DNA of 64,000 bases from NCBI GenBank assembly GCA_963920705.1, contig OY987233.1:868001-932000 (forward strand), written 5' to 3'. The notes beneath the pieces are model-generated. The model ran no database searches, was not told where the DNA came from, and worked only from the letters and a program-made list of their open reading frames with translations. Positions 37,575-52,091 of this stretch are shown here, in pieces; position 1 is the first letter of the stretch; each line of letters begins with the position of its first letter. The position numbers were made by a program, and so were the translations under genes. This DNA is from Odiellus spinosus. Taxonomy: Eukaryota; Arthropoda; Arachnida; Opiliones; Phalangiidae.

Positions 37575-39261
37575 TGGGTCTACACTTTGCAAATTTGTGG
37601 ATCTACACTTGGGAAATTTTTGGATCTACACTTGGGAAATTTTTGGATCTACACTTGGGAAATTTGTGGATCTACACTTGGGAAATTTGTGGATCTACAC
37701 TTGGGAAATTTGTGGATCTACACTTGGCAAATTTGTGGGTCTACACTTTGCAAATTTGTGGATCTACACTTGGGAAATTTGTGGATCTACACTTGGGAAA
37801 TTTTTGGATCTACACTTGGGAAATTTGTGGATCTACACTTGGGAAATTTGTGGATCTACACTTGGGAAATTTGTGGATCTACTCTTGGGAAATTTGTGGA
37901 TCTACACTAGGGAAATTTGTGGATCTACACTTGGGAAATTTGTGGATCTACACTTGGGAAATTTGTGGATCTACACTTGGCAAATTTGTGGATCTACACT
38001 TGGCAAATTTGTGGATTTATACTTGGGAAATTTGTGGATTTATACTTGGGAAATTTGTGGATTTATACTTGGGAAATTTGTGGATTTATATTTGGGAAAT
38101 TTGTTTATTTATACTTGGGAAATTTGTGGATTTATACTTTTAAAATTTGTGGATTTATACTTGGGAAATTTGTGGATTTATACTTGGGAAATTTGTGGAT
38201 TTAGACTTAGGAAATTTGTGGATTTACACTTTTCAAATTTATGGATCTTCACTTGGTAAATTTGTGGATCTACACTTGGTAAATTTGTGGATCTACACTT
38301 GGAAAATTTGTGGATCTACACTTGGGAAATTTGTGGATCTACACTTGGGAAATTTGTGGATTTATACTTGTTAAATTTGTTTATTTATACTTGGGAAATT
38401 TGTGGATTTATACTTTGCAAATTTGTGGATCCACACTTGGGAAATTTGTGGATCTACACTTGGCAAATTTGTGGGTCTACACTTTGCAAATTTGTGGATC
38501 TACACTTGGGAAATTTTTGGATCTACACTTGGGAAATTTGTGGATCTACACTTGGGAAATTTTTGGATCTACACTTGGGAAATTTGTGGATCTACACTTG
38601 GGAAATTTGTGGATCTACACTTGGGAAATTTGTGGATCTACTCTTGGGAAATTTGTGAATCTACACTAGGGAAATTTGTGGATCTACACTTGGGAAATTT
38701 GTGGATCTACACTTGGGAAATTTGTGGATCTATACAAAGCAAAATTTGGATTTATACTTGGAAAATTTGTGGATCTATTCTTTGAAAATTTTTGGATATA
38801 TGCTTGGAAATTTGTTGATCTATACTTGGGAAATATGTGTATCTATACTTGGGATTTTTGTGGATCTACACTTGGCAAATTTGTGGATCTACACTTTGCA
38901 AATTTGTGTATCTACACTTGGGAAATTTGTGGATCTACACTTGGGAAATTTGTGGATCTACACTTGGGAAATTGGTGGATCTACACTTGGGAAATTTGTG
39001 GATCTACACTTGGGAAATTTGTGGATTTATATTTGGGAAATTTGTTTATTTATACTTGGGAAATTTGTGGATTTATACTTTGAAAATTTGTGGATTTATA
39101 CTTGGGAAATTTGTGGATTTATACTTGGGAAATTTGTGGATTTAGACTTAGGAAATTTGTGGATTTACACTTTTCAAATTTATGGATCTTCACTTGGTAA
39201 ATTTGTGGATCTACACTTGGTAAATTTGTGGATCTACACTTGGAAAATTTGTGGATTTATA
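37575..39261 (+). repeat. HOR segment with the first ACAAAGC marker monomer
   Basis: Mixed A, B and E monomers. A 22-bp degenerate monomer with ACAAAGCAAAATTTGG at 38734 is followed about 70 bp later by another 22-bp form (GCTTGGAAATTTGTTG). Parts recur at offsets of 2686, 4293 and 4316 bp to the right. Confidence 0.7.
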
Positions 39262-42200
39262 CTTGGGAAATTTGTGGATTTATACTTTTCAAATTTATGG
39301 ATCTTCACTTGGTAAATTTGTGGATCTACACTTGGGAAATTTGTGGATCTACACTTGGGAAATTTGTGGATTTATACTTGGGAAATTTGTGGATTTATAC
39401 TTGGGAAATTTGTGGATTTATACTTTGCAAATTTGTGGATCTACACTTGGGAAATTTGTGGATCTACACTTGGCAAATTTGTGGGTCTACACTTTGCAAA
39501 TTTGTGGATCTACACTTGGGAAATTTTTGGATCTACACTTGGGAAATTTGTGGATCTACACTTGGGAAATTTTTGGATCTACACTTGGGAAATTTGTGGA
39601 TCTACACTTGGGAAATTTGTGGATCTACACTTGGGAAATTTGTGGATCTACACTTGGGAAATTTGTGGATCTACACTTGGGAAATTTGTGGATCTATACA
39701 AAGCAAAATTTGGATTTATACTTGGAAAATTTGTGGATCTATTCTTTGAAAATTTGGGGATATATGCTTGGAAATTTGTTGATCTATACTTGGGAAATAT
39801 GTGTATCTATACTTGGGATTTTTGTGGATCTACACTTGGCAAATTTGTGGATCTACACTTTGCAAATTTGTTTATCTACACTTGGGAAATTTGTGGATTT
39901 ACACTTGCAAATTTGTGGATTTACACTTGGCAAATTTGTGGATCTACACTTTGCAAATTTGTGGATCTTCACTTGGGAAATTTGTGGATCTACACTTGGG
40001 AAATTGGTGGATCTACACTTGGGAAATTTGTGGATCTACACTTGGCAAATTTGTGGATCTACACTTGGCAAATTTGTGGATCTAAACTTGGCAAATTTGT
40101 GGATCTACACTTGGAAAATTTGTGGATCTACACTTGGCAAATTTGTGGTTCTACACTTGGGAAATTTGTGGATCTACACTTGGCAAATTTGTTTATCTAT
40201 ACTTTGCAAATTTGTGGATCTACACTTGGGAAATTTGTGGATCTACACTTGGCAAATTTGTGGGTCTACACTTTGCAAATTTGTGGATCTACACTTGGGA
40301 AATTTTTGGATCTACACTTGGGAAATTTTTGGATCTACACTTGGGAAATTTGTGGATCTACACTTGGGAAATTTGTGGATCTACACTTGGGAAATTTGTG
40401 GATCTACACTTGGCAAATTTGTGGGTCTACACTTTGCAAATTTGTGGATCTACACTTGGGAAATTTGTGGATCTACACTTGGGAAATTTTTGGATCTACA
40501 CTTGGGAAATTTGTGGATCTACACTTGGGAAATTTGTGGATCTACACTTGGGAAATTTGTGGATCTACTCTTGGGAAATTTGTGGATCTACACTAGGGAA
40601 ATTTGTGGATCTACACTTGGGAAATTTGTGGATCTACACTTGGGAAATTTGTGGATCTACACTTGGCAAATTTGTGGATCTACACTTGGCAAATTTGTGG
40701 ATTTATACTTGGGAAATTTGTGGATTTATACTTGGGAAATTTGTGGATTTATACTTGGGAAATTTGTGGATTTATACTTGGGAAATTTGTGGATTTATAT
40801 TTGGGAAATTTGTTTATTTATACTTGGGAAATTTGTGGATTTATACTTTTAAAATTTGTGGATTTATACTTGGGAAATTTGTGGATTTATACTTTTCAAA
40901 TTTATGGATCTTCACTTGGTAAATTTGTGGATCTACACTTGGGAAATTTGTGGATCTACACTTGGGAAATTTGTGGATTTATACTTGGGAAATTTGTGGA
41001 TTTATACTTGGGAAATTTGTGGATTTATACTTTGCAAATTTGTGGATCTACACTTGGGAAATTTGTGGATCTACACTTGGCAAATTTGTGGGTCTACACT
41101 TTGCAAATTTGTGGATCTACACTTGGGAAATTTTTGGATCTACACTTGGGAAATTTGTGGATCTACACTTGGGAAATTTTTGGATCTACACTTGGGAAAT
41201 TTGTGGATCTACACTTGGGAAATTTGTGGATCTACACTTGGGAAATTTGTGGATCTACACTTGGGAAATTTGTGGATCTACACTTGGGAAATTTGTGGAT
41301 CTATACAAAGCAAAATTTGGATTTATACTTGGAAAATTTGTGGATCTATTCTTTGAAAATTTGGGGATATATGCTTGGAAATTTGTTGATCTATACTTGG
41401 GAAATATGTGTATCTATACTTGGGATTTTTGTGGATCTACACTTGGCAAATTTGTGGATCTACACTTTGCAAATTTGTGTATCTACACTTGGGAAATTTG
41501 TGGATTTACACTTGCAAATTTGTGGATTTACACTTGGCAAATTTGTGGATCTACACTTTGCAAATTTGTGGATCTTCACTTGGGAAATTTGTGGATCTAC
41601 ACTTGGGAAATTGGTGGATCTACACTTGGGAAATTTGTGGATCTACACTTGGCAAATTTGTGGATCTACACTTGGCAAATTTGTGGATCTAAACTTGGCA
41701 AATTTGTGGATCTACACTTGGAAAATTTGTGGATCTACACTTGGCAAATTTGTGGTTCTACACTTGGGAAATTTGTGGATCTACACTTGGCAAATTTGTT
41801 TATCTATACTTTGCAAATTTGTGGATCTACACTTGGGAAATTTGTGGATCTACACTTTGCAAATTTGTGGGTCTACACTTTGCAAATTTGTGGATCTACA
41901 CTTGGGAAATTTTTGGATCTACACTTGGGAAATTTTTGGATCTACACTTGGGAAATTTGTGGATCTACACTTGGGAAATTTGTGGATCTACACTTGGGAA
42001 ATTTGTGGATCTACACTTGGCAAATTTGTGGGTCTACACTTTGCAAATTTGTGGATCTACACTTGGGAAATTTGTGGATCTACACTTGGGAAATTTTTGG
42101 ATCTACACTTGGGAAATTTGTGGATCTACACTTGGGAAATTTGTGGATCTACACTTGGGAAATTTGTGGATCTACTCTTGGGAAATTTGTGGATCTACAC

Positions 42201-42475
42201 TAGGGAAATTTGTGGATCTACACTTGGGAAATTTGTGGATCTACACTTGGGAAATTTGTGGATCTACACTTGGCAAATTTGTGGATCTACACTTGGCAAA
42301 TTTGTGGATTTATACTTGGGAAATTTGTGGATTTATACTTGGGAAATTTGTGGATTTATACTTGGGAAATTTGTGGATTTATACTTGGGAAATTTGTGGA
42401 TTTATATTTGGGAAATTTGTTTATTTATACTTGGGAAATTTGTGGATTTATACTTTTAAAATTTGTGGATTTATA
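39262..42475 (+). repeat. 1607-bp tandem duplication (two copies)
   Basis: Each copy is 70 monomers including three of 22 bp (70x23-3). Between copies I found T at 39872 against G at 41479, and G at 40251 against T at 41858. Both copies carry the ACAAAGC marker (39698, 41305). Edges are approximate. Confidence 0.85.
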
Positions 42476-44640
42476 CTTGGGAAATTTGTGGATTTATACT
42501 TGGGAAATTTGTGGATTTAGACTTAGGAAATTTGTGGATTTACACTTTTCAAATTTATGGATCTTCACTTGGTAAATTTGTGGATCTACACTTGGTAAAT
42601 TTGTGGATCTACACTTGGAAAATTTGTGGATCTACACTTGGGAAATTTGTGGATCTACACTTGGGAAATTTGTGGATTTATACTTGTTAAATTTGTTTAT
42701 TTATACTTGGGAAATTTGTGGATTTATACTTTGCAAATTTGTGGATCCACACTTGGGAAATTTGTGGATCTACACTTGGCAAATTTGTGGGTCTACACTT
42801 TGCAAATTTGTGGATCTACACTTGGGAAATTTTTGGATCTACACTTGGGAAATTTGTGGATCTACACTTGGGAAATTTTTGGATCTACACTTGGGAAATT
42901 TGTGGATCTACACTTGGGAAATTTGTGGATCTACACTTGGGAAATTTGTGGATCTACTCTTGGGAAATTTGTGAATCTACACTAGGGAAATTTGTGGATC
43001 TACACTTGGGAAATTTGTGGATCTACACTTGGGAAATTTGTGGATCTATACAAAGCAAAATTTGGATTTATACTTGGAAAATTTGTGGATCTATTCTTTG
43101 AAAATTTGGGGATATATGCTTGGAAATTTGTTGATCTATACTTGGGAAATATGTGTATCTATACTTGGGATTTTTGTGGATCTACACTTGGCAAATTTGT
43201 GGATCTACACTTTGCAAATTTGTGTATCTACACTTGGGAAATTTGTGGATCTACACTTGGGAAATTTGTGGATCTACACTTGGGAAATTTGTGGATCTAC
43301 ACTTGGGAAATTTGTGGATTTATATTTGGGAAATTTGTTTATTTATAGTTGGGAAATTTGTGGATTTATACTTTGAAAATTTGTGGATTTATACTTGGGA
43401 AATTTGTGGATTTATACTTGGGAAATTTGTGGATTTAGACTTAGGAAATTTGTGGATTTACACTTTTCAAATTTATGGATCTTCACTTGGTAAATTTGTG
43501 GATCTACACTTGGTAAATTTGTGGATCTACACTTGGAAAATTTGTGGATTTATACTTGGGAAATTTGTGGATTTATACTTTTCAAATTTATGGATCTTCA
43601 CTTGGTAAATTTGTGGATCTACACTTGGGAAATTTGTGGATCTACACTTGGGAAATTTGTGGATTTATACTTGGGAAATTTGTGGATTTATACTTGGGAA
43701 ATTTGTGGATTTATACTTTGCAAATTTGTGGATCTACAATTGGGAAATTTGTGGATCTACACTTGGCAAATTTGTGAGTCTACACTTTGCAAATTTGTGG
43801 ATCTACACTTGGGAAATTTTTGGATCTACACTTGGGAAATTTGTGGATCTACACTTGGGAAATTTTTGGATCTACACTTGGGAAATTTGTGGATCTACAC
43901 TTGGGAAATTTGTGGATCTACACTTGGGAAATTTGTGGATCTACTCTTGGGAAATTTGTGAATCTACACTAGGGAAATTTGTGGATCTACACTTGGGAAA
44001 TTTGTGGATCTACACTTGGGAAATTTGTGGATCTATACAAAGCAAAATTTGGATTTATACTTGGAAAATTTGTGGATCTATTCTTTGAAAATTTGGGGAT
44101 ATATGCTTGGAAATTTGTTGATCTATACTTGGGAAATATGTGTATCTATACTTGGGATTTTTGTGGATCTACACTTGGCAAATTTGTGGATCTACACTTT
44201 GCAAATTTGTGTATCTACACTTGGGAAATTTGTGGATCTACACTTGCAAATTTGTGGATTTACACTTGGCAAATTTGTGGATCTACACTTTGCAAATTTG
44301 TGGATCTTCACTTGGGAAATTTGTGGATCTACACTTGGGAAATTGGTGGATCTACACTTGGGAAATTTGTGGATCTACACTTGGGAAATTTGTGGATCTA
44401 CACTTGGGAAATTTGTGGATCTACACTTGGGAAATTTGTGGATCTACACTTGGGAAATTTGTGGATCTACACTTGGGAAATTTATGGATCTACACTTGGG
44501 AAATTTGTGGATCTACACTTGGGAAATTTGTGGATCTACACTTGGGAAATTTTTGGATCTACACATGGGAAATTTGTGGATCTACACTTGGGAAATTTGT
44601 GGATTTATACTTGGGAAATTTCTGGATTTATACTTGGGAA
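42476..44640 (+). repeat. Further ACAAAGC-marked HOR units
   Basis: Much of this is a copy of 38.2-39.3 kb at offsets of 4316 and then 4293 bp. Marker monomers lie at 43050 and 44037, 987 bp apart. Private changes include GTTTATTTATAGTTG near 43341 and CTACAATTGG near 43738. Confidence 0.7.
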
Positions 44641-46060
44641 ATTTATGGATTTATACTTGGGAAATTAGTGGATTTATAATTGGGAAATTTGTGGATTTAT
44701 ATTTGAGAAATTTGTGGATCTACACTTGGGAAATTTGTGGATCTACACTTGGGAAATTTGTGGATCTACACTTGGAAAATTTGTGGATCTACTCTTGGGA
44801 AATTTGTGGATCTACACTTGGGAAATTTGTGGATCTACACTTGGCAAATTTGTGGATCTACACTTGGCAAATTTGTGGATTTGTACTTGGGAAATTTGTG
44901 GATTTATACTTGGGAAATTTGTGGATTTATACTTGGGAAATTTGTGGATTTATACTTGGGAAATTTGTGGATTTATATTTGGGAAATTTGTTTATTTATA
45001 CTTGGGAAATTTGTGGATTTATACTTTGAAAATTTGTGGATTCATACTTGGGAAATTTGTGGATTTATACTTGGGAAATTTGTGGATTTAGACTTAGGAA
45101 ATTTGTGGATTTACACTTTTCAAATTTATGGATCTTCACTTGGTAAATTTGTGGATCTACACTTGGTAAATTTGTGGATCTACACTTGGAAAATTTGTGG
45201 ATCTACACTTGGGAAATTTGTGGATCTACACTTGGGAAATTTGTGGATTTATACTTGGGAAATTTGTGGATTTATACTTGGGAAATTTGTGGATTTATAC
45301 TTGGGAAATTTATGGATTTATATTTGGGAAATTTGTTTATTTATACTTGGGAAATTTGTGGATTTATACTTGGAAAATTTGTGGATTTATACTTGGGAAA
45401 TTTGTGGATTTATACTTGGGAAATTTGTGGATTTATACTTAGGAAATTTGTGGATTGACACTTGGCAAATTTATGGATCTACACTTGGTAAATTTGTGGA
45501 TCTACACTTGGCAAATTTGTGGGTCTACACTTTGCAAATTTGTGGATCTACAATTGGGGAATTTGTGGATCTACACTTGGGAAATTTGTGGATCTACACT
45601 TGGGAAATTTGTGGATCTAGACTTGGGAAATTTGTGGATTTATACTTGGGAAATTTGTGGATTTATACTTGGGAAATTTGTGGATTTATACTTGGGAAAT
45701 TTGTGGATTTATATTTGGGAAATTTGTTTATTTATACTTGGGAAATTTGTGGATTTATACTTAGGAAATTTGTGGATTTACACTTGGCAAATTTATGGAT
45801 CTACACTTGGGAAATTTTCTGATCTACACTTGGGAAATTTGTGGATCTACACTTGGGAAATTTGTGGATCTACACTTGAGAAATTTGTGGATCTACTCTT
45901 GGGAAATTGGATCTACACTAGGGAAATTTGTGGATCTACACTTGGGAAATTTGTGGATTTACACTTGGCAAATTTGTGGATCTACACTTGGTAAATTTGT
46001 GGATCTACACTTTGCAAATTTGTGGATCTACACTTGGCAAATTTGTGGATCTACACTTTG
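44641..46060 (+). repeat. Transitional segment of A, B and D monomers
   Basis: Unique order with B runs and one isolated CTAGAC monomer near 45617. A TTTTCTGATC monomer near 45819 and a 20-bp monomer (near 45899) recall the first domain. Confidence 0.65.
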
Positions 46061-49000
46061 CAAATTGGTGGATCTACACTTGGAAAATTTGTGGATCTAC
46101 ACTTGGGAAATTTGTGGATCTCCACTTGGTAAATTTGTGGATCTACACTTGGTAAATTTGTGGATCTACACTTGGCAAATTTGTGGATCTACACTTGGCA
46201 AATTTGTGGATCTACACTTGGGAAATTTGTGGATCTACACTTGGCAAATTTGTGGATCTACACTTGGCAAATTTGTGGATTTATACTTGGGAAATTTGTG
46301 GATTTATACTTGGGAAATTTGTGGATTTATACTTGGGAAATTTGTGGATCTACACTTTGCAAATTTGTGGATCTACACTTGGCAAATTTGTGGATCTACA
46401 CTTGGCAAATTTCTGGATCTACACTTGGCAAATTTGTGGATCTACACTTGGGAAATTTTTGGATCTACACTTGGCAAATTTGTGGATCTACACTTTGCAA
46501 ATTTGTGGATCTACACTTTGGAAATTTGTGGATCTACACTTAGCAAATTTGTGGGTCTACACTTTGCAAATTGGTGGATCTACACTTGGTAAATTTGTGG
46601 ATCTACACTTGGCAAATTTGTGGATCTACACTTGGCAAATTTGTGGATCTACACTTGGGAAATTTGTGGATCTACACTTGGCAAATTTGTGGATCTACAC
46701 TTGGCAAATTTGTGGATTTATACTTGGGAAATTTGTGGATTTATACTTGGGAAATTTGTGGATTTATACTTGGGAAATTTGTGGATTTATACTTGGGAAA
46801 TTTGTGGATCTACACTTTGCAAATTTGTGGATCTACACTTGGCAAATTTGTGGATCTACACTTGGCAAATTTCTGGATCTACACTTGGCAAATTTGTGGA
46901 TCTACACTTGGGAAATTTTTGGATCTACACTTGGCAAATTTGTGGATCTACACTTTGCAAATTTGTGGATCTACACTTTGGAAATTTGTGGATCTACACT
47001 TAGCAATTTTGTGGGTCTACACTTTGCAAATTGGTGGATCTACACTTGGGAAATTTGTGGATCTACACTTGGGAAATTTGTGGATCTCCACTTGGTAAAT
47101 TTGTGGATCTACACTTGGTAAATTTGTGGATCTACACTTGGCAAATTTGTGGATCTACACTTGGCAAATTTGTGGATCTACACTTGGCAAATTTGTGGAT
47201 CTACATTTGGCAAATTTGTGGATCTACACTTGGCAAATTTGTGGATCTACACTTGGCAAATTTGTGGATCTACACTTGGCAAATTTTGTGGATCTACACT
47301 TGGCAAATTTATGGATCTACACTTGGCAAATTTTTGGATCTACACTTTGCAAATTGGTGGATCTACACTTGGAAAATTTGTGGATCTACACTTGGGAAAT
47401 TTGTGGATCTCCACTTGGTAAATTTGTGGATCTACACTTGGTAAATTTGTGGATCTACACTTGGCAAATTTGTGGATCTACACTTGGGAAATTTGTGGAT
47501 CTACACTTGGCAAATTTGTGGATCTACACTTGGCAAATTTGTGGATCTACACTTGGCAAATTTGTGGATTTATACTTGGGAAATTTGTGGATTTATACTT
47601 GGGAAATTTGTGGATTTATACTTGGGAAATTTGTGGATCTACACTTTGCAAATTTGTGGATCTACACTTGGCAAATTTGTGGATCTACACTTGGCAAATT
47701 TGTGGATCTACACTTGGCAAATTTCTGGATCTACACTTGGCAAATTTGTGGATCTACACTTGGGAAATTTTTGGATCTACACTTGGCAAATTTGTGGATC
47801 TACACTTTGCAAATTTGTGGATCTACACTTTGGAAATTTGTGGATCTACACTTAGCAATTTTGTGGGTCTACACTTTGCAAATTGGTGGATCTACACTTG
47901 GTAAATTTGTGGATCTACACTTGGCAAATTTGTGGATCTACACTTGGCAAATTTGTGGATCTACACTTGGGAAATTTGTGGATCTATACTTGGCAAATTT
48001 GTGGATCTACACTTGGCAAATTTGTGGATTTATACTTGGGAAATTTGTGGATTTATACTTGGGAAATTTGTGGATTTATACTTGGGAAATTTGTGGATTT
48101 ATACTTGGGAAATTTGTGGATCTACACTTTGCAAATTTGTGGATCTACACTTGGCAAATTTGTGGATCTACACTTGGCAAATTTCTGGATCTACACTTGG
48201 CAAATTTGTGGATCTACACTTGGGAAATTTTTGGATCTACACTTGGCAAATTTGTGGATCTACACTTTGCAAATTTGTGGATCTACACTTTGGAAATTTG
48301 TAATCTACACTTAGCAATTTTGTGGGTCTACACTTTGCAAATTGGTGGATCTACACTTGGGAAATTTGTGGATCTACACTTGGGAAATTTGTGGATCTCC
48401 ACTTGGTAAATTTGTGGATCTACACTTGGTAAATTTGTGGATCTACACTTGGCAAATTTGTGGATCTACACTTGGCAAATTTGTGGATCTACACTTGGCA
48501 AATTTGTGGATCTACACTTGGCAAATTTGTGGATCTACACTTGGCAAATTTGTGGATCTACACTTGGCAAATTTGTGGATCTACACTTGGCAAATTTTGT
48601 GGATCTACACTTGGCAAATTTATGGATCTACACTTGGCAAATTTTTGGATCTACACTTGGGAAATTTGTGGATCTACACTTGGGAAATTTGTGGATTTAT
48701 ACTTGGGAAATTTGTGGATTTATACTTGGGAAATTTGTGGATTTATACTTGGGAAATTTGTGGATTTATACTTGGGAAATTTGTGGATCTACACTTTGCA
48801 AATTTGTGGATCTACACTTGGCAAATTTGTGGATCTACACTTGGCAAATTTCTGGATCTACACTTGGCAAATTTGTGGATCTACACTTGGGAAATTTTTG
48901 GATCTACACTTGGCAAATTTGTGGATCTACACTTTGCAAATTTGTGGATCTACACTTTGGAAATTTGTGGATCTACACATAGCAATTTTGTGGGTCTACA

Positions 49001-49300
49001 CTTTGCAAATTGGTGGATCTACACTTGGGAAATTTGTGGATCTACACTTGGGAAATTTGTGGATCTCCACTTGGTAAATTTGTGGATCTACACTTGGTAA
49101 ATTTGTGGATCTACACTTGGCAAATTTGTGGATCTACACTTGGCAAATTTGTGGATCTACACTTGGCAAATTTGTGGATCTACACTTGGCAAATTTGTGG
49201 ATCTACACTTGGCAAATTTGTGGATCTACACTTGGCAAATTTGTGGATCTACACTTGGCAAATTTTGTGGATCTACACTTGGCAAATTTATGGATCTACA
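46061..49300 (+). repeat. D-rich domain with short HOR units marked by AATTGGTGG
   Basis: Dominated by CTTGGCAAATTTG monomers. A marker monomer CAAATTGGTGG occurs at 46061, 46567, 47027, 47350, 47879, 48338 and 49006, that is at spacings of 506, 460, 323, 529, 459 and 668 bp. These are short HOR units (14-29 monomers) differing by whole monomers. Confidence 0.8.
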
Positions 49301-49724
49301 CTTGGGAAATTTGTGGATCTACACTTGGGAAATTTGTGGATCTACACTTGGGAAATTTGTGGATCTACACTTGGGTAATTTGTGGATCTACACTTGGGAA
49401 ATTTGTGGATCTACTTTCGAAATTTGTGGATCTACACTTGGGAAATTTGTGGATCTACACTTGGGAAATTTGCGGATTTATTCTTGGGAAATTTGTGGAT
49501 TTATACTTGGGAAATTTGTAGATTTATACTTGGGAAATTTATGGATTTATATTTGGGAAATTTGTTTATTTATACTTGGGAAATTTGTGGATTTATACTT
49601 GGAAAATTTGTGGATTTATACTTGGGAAATTTGTGGATTTATACTTGGGAAATTTGTGGATTTATACTTGGCAAATTTATGGATCTACACTTGGTAAATT
49701 TGTGGATCTACACTTGGCAAATTT
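49301..49724 (+). repeat. Transition into the third domain
   Basis: A monomers, then one shortened monomer near 49414 (CTACTTTCGAAATTTG), then a B run. Nothing other than satellite is seen. Confidence 0.65.
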
Positions 49725-52091
49725 GTGGATCTAAACTTGGCAAATTTGTGGATCTACACTTGGAAAATTTGTGGATCTACACTTGGCAAATTTGTGGATC
49801 TACACTTGGGAAATTTGTGGATCTACACTTGGCAAATTTGTTTATCTACACTTTGCAAATTTGTGGATCTACACTTGGGAAATTTGTGGATCTACACTTG
49901 GCAAATTTGTGGGTCTACACTTTGCAAATTTGTGGATCTACACTTGGGAAATTTTTGGATCTACACTTGGGAAATTTGTGGATCTACACTTGGGAAATTT
50001 TTGGATCTACACTTGGGAAATTTGTGGATCTACACTTGGGAAATTTGTGGATCTACACTTGGGAAATTTGTGGATCTACTCTTGGGAAATTTGTGGATCT
50101 ACACTAGGGAAATTTGTGGATCTACACTTGGGAAATTTGTGGATCTACACTTGGGAAATTTGTGGATCTATACAAAGCAAAATTTGGATTTATACTTGGA
50201 AAATTTGTGGATCTACTCTTGGGAAATTTGTGGATCTACACTTGGGAAATTTGTGGATCTACACTTGGGAAATTTGTGGATCTACACTTGGGAAATTTGT
50301 GGATCTACACTTGGGAAATTTATGGATCTACACTTGGGAAATTTGTGGATCTACACTTGGGAAATTTTTGGATCTACACTTGGGAAATTTGTGGATCTAC
50401 ACTTGGGAAATTTGTGGATTTATACTTGGGAAATTTGGGGATTTATACTTGGGAAATATGTGTATATATACTTGGGATATTTGTGGATCTACACTTGGCA
50501 AATTTGTGGATCTACACTTTGCAAATTTGTGGATCTACACTTGGGAAATTTGTGTATCTACACTTGCAAATTTGAGGATTTACACTTGGCAAATTTGTGG
50601 ATCTACACTTTGCAAATTTGTGTATCTACACTTGGGAAATTTGTGGATCTACACTTGGGAAATTTGTGGATCTACACTTGGGAAATTTGTGGATCTACAC
50701 TTGGGAAATTTGTGGATCTACACTTGGGAAATTTGTGGATCTACACTTTGGGAAATTTTTGGATCTACACTTGGGAAATTTGTGGATCTACACTTGGGAA
50801 ATTTGTGGATCTACACTTGGGAAATTTGTGGATCTACACTTGGGAAATTTGTGGATCTACACTTGGGAAATTTGTGGATCTACACTTGGGAAATTTGTGG
50901 ATCTACACTTGGGAAATTTGTGGATCTATAATTTGCAAATTTGTGGATATACACTTGGGAAATTTGTGGATCTACACTTGGCAAATTTGTGGATCTACAC
51001 TTTGTTATTTTGTGGATCTACACTTGGAAAATTTGTGGATCTACACTTGGGAAATTTGTGGATCTACACTTGGTAAAATTGTGGATCTACTCTTGGGAAA
51101 TTTGTGGATCTACACTAGTAAAATTTGTGGATCTATACTTGGGAAATTTGTGGATCTACACTTGGGAAATTTGTGGATCTACACTTGGGAAATTTGTGGA
51201 TCTACACTTGGGAAATTTGTGGATTTATACTTGGGAAATTTGTGGATTTATACTTGTGAAATTTGTGGATTTATAATTGGGAAATTTGTGGATTTATATT
51301 TGGGAAATTTGTTGATCTACACTTGGGAAATTTGTGGATTTACATTTGGGAAATTTGTGGATCTACACTTGGAAAATTTGTGGATCTACACTTGGGAAAT
51401 TTGTGGATTTATACTTGGAAATTTGTGGATTTATTCTTGGGAAATTTGTGGATTTATAATTATGAAATTTGTGGATTTATATTTTGGAAATTTTTGGATT
51501 TATACTTGGGAAATTTGTGGACTTATACTTGGGAAATTTGTGGATTTATACTTAGGAAATTTGTGGATTTACACTTGGCAAATTTGTGGATCTACACTTG
51601 GCAAATTTGTGGATCTACACTTCGTAATTTTGCGGATCTACACTTGGAAAATTTGTGGATTTACACTTGGGAAATTTGTGGATCTACACTTGGGAAATTT
51701 GTGGATTTATACTTGGGAAATTTGTGGATTTATACTTGGGAAATTTGTGGATCTACACTTGGGAAATTTGCGGATTTATACTTGGGAAATTTGTGGATCT
51801 ACACTTGGGAAATTTGTGGATCTACACTTGGGAAATTTGCGGATTTATACTTGGGAAATTTGCGGATTTATACTTGGGAAATTTGTGGATTTATACTTGG
51901 GAAATTTATGGATTTATATTTGGGAAATTTGTTTATTTATACTTGGGAAATTTGTGGATTTATACTTGGAAAATTTGTGGATTTATACTTGGGAAATTTG
52001 TGGATTTATACTTGGGAAATTTGTGGATTTATACTTGGCAAATTTATGGATCTACACTTGGTAAATTTGTGGATCTACACTTGGCAAATTT
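49725..52091 (+). repeat. 2.3-kb HOR, copy 1 (2367 bp)
   Basis: Begins at GTGGATCTAAACTTGGC. It holds the ACAAAGC marker at 50172, ATATGTGTATATATAC near 50456, a TATAATTTGC monomer near 50928 and the first ACTAGT at 51114. Confidence 0.8.
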
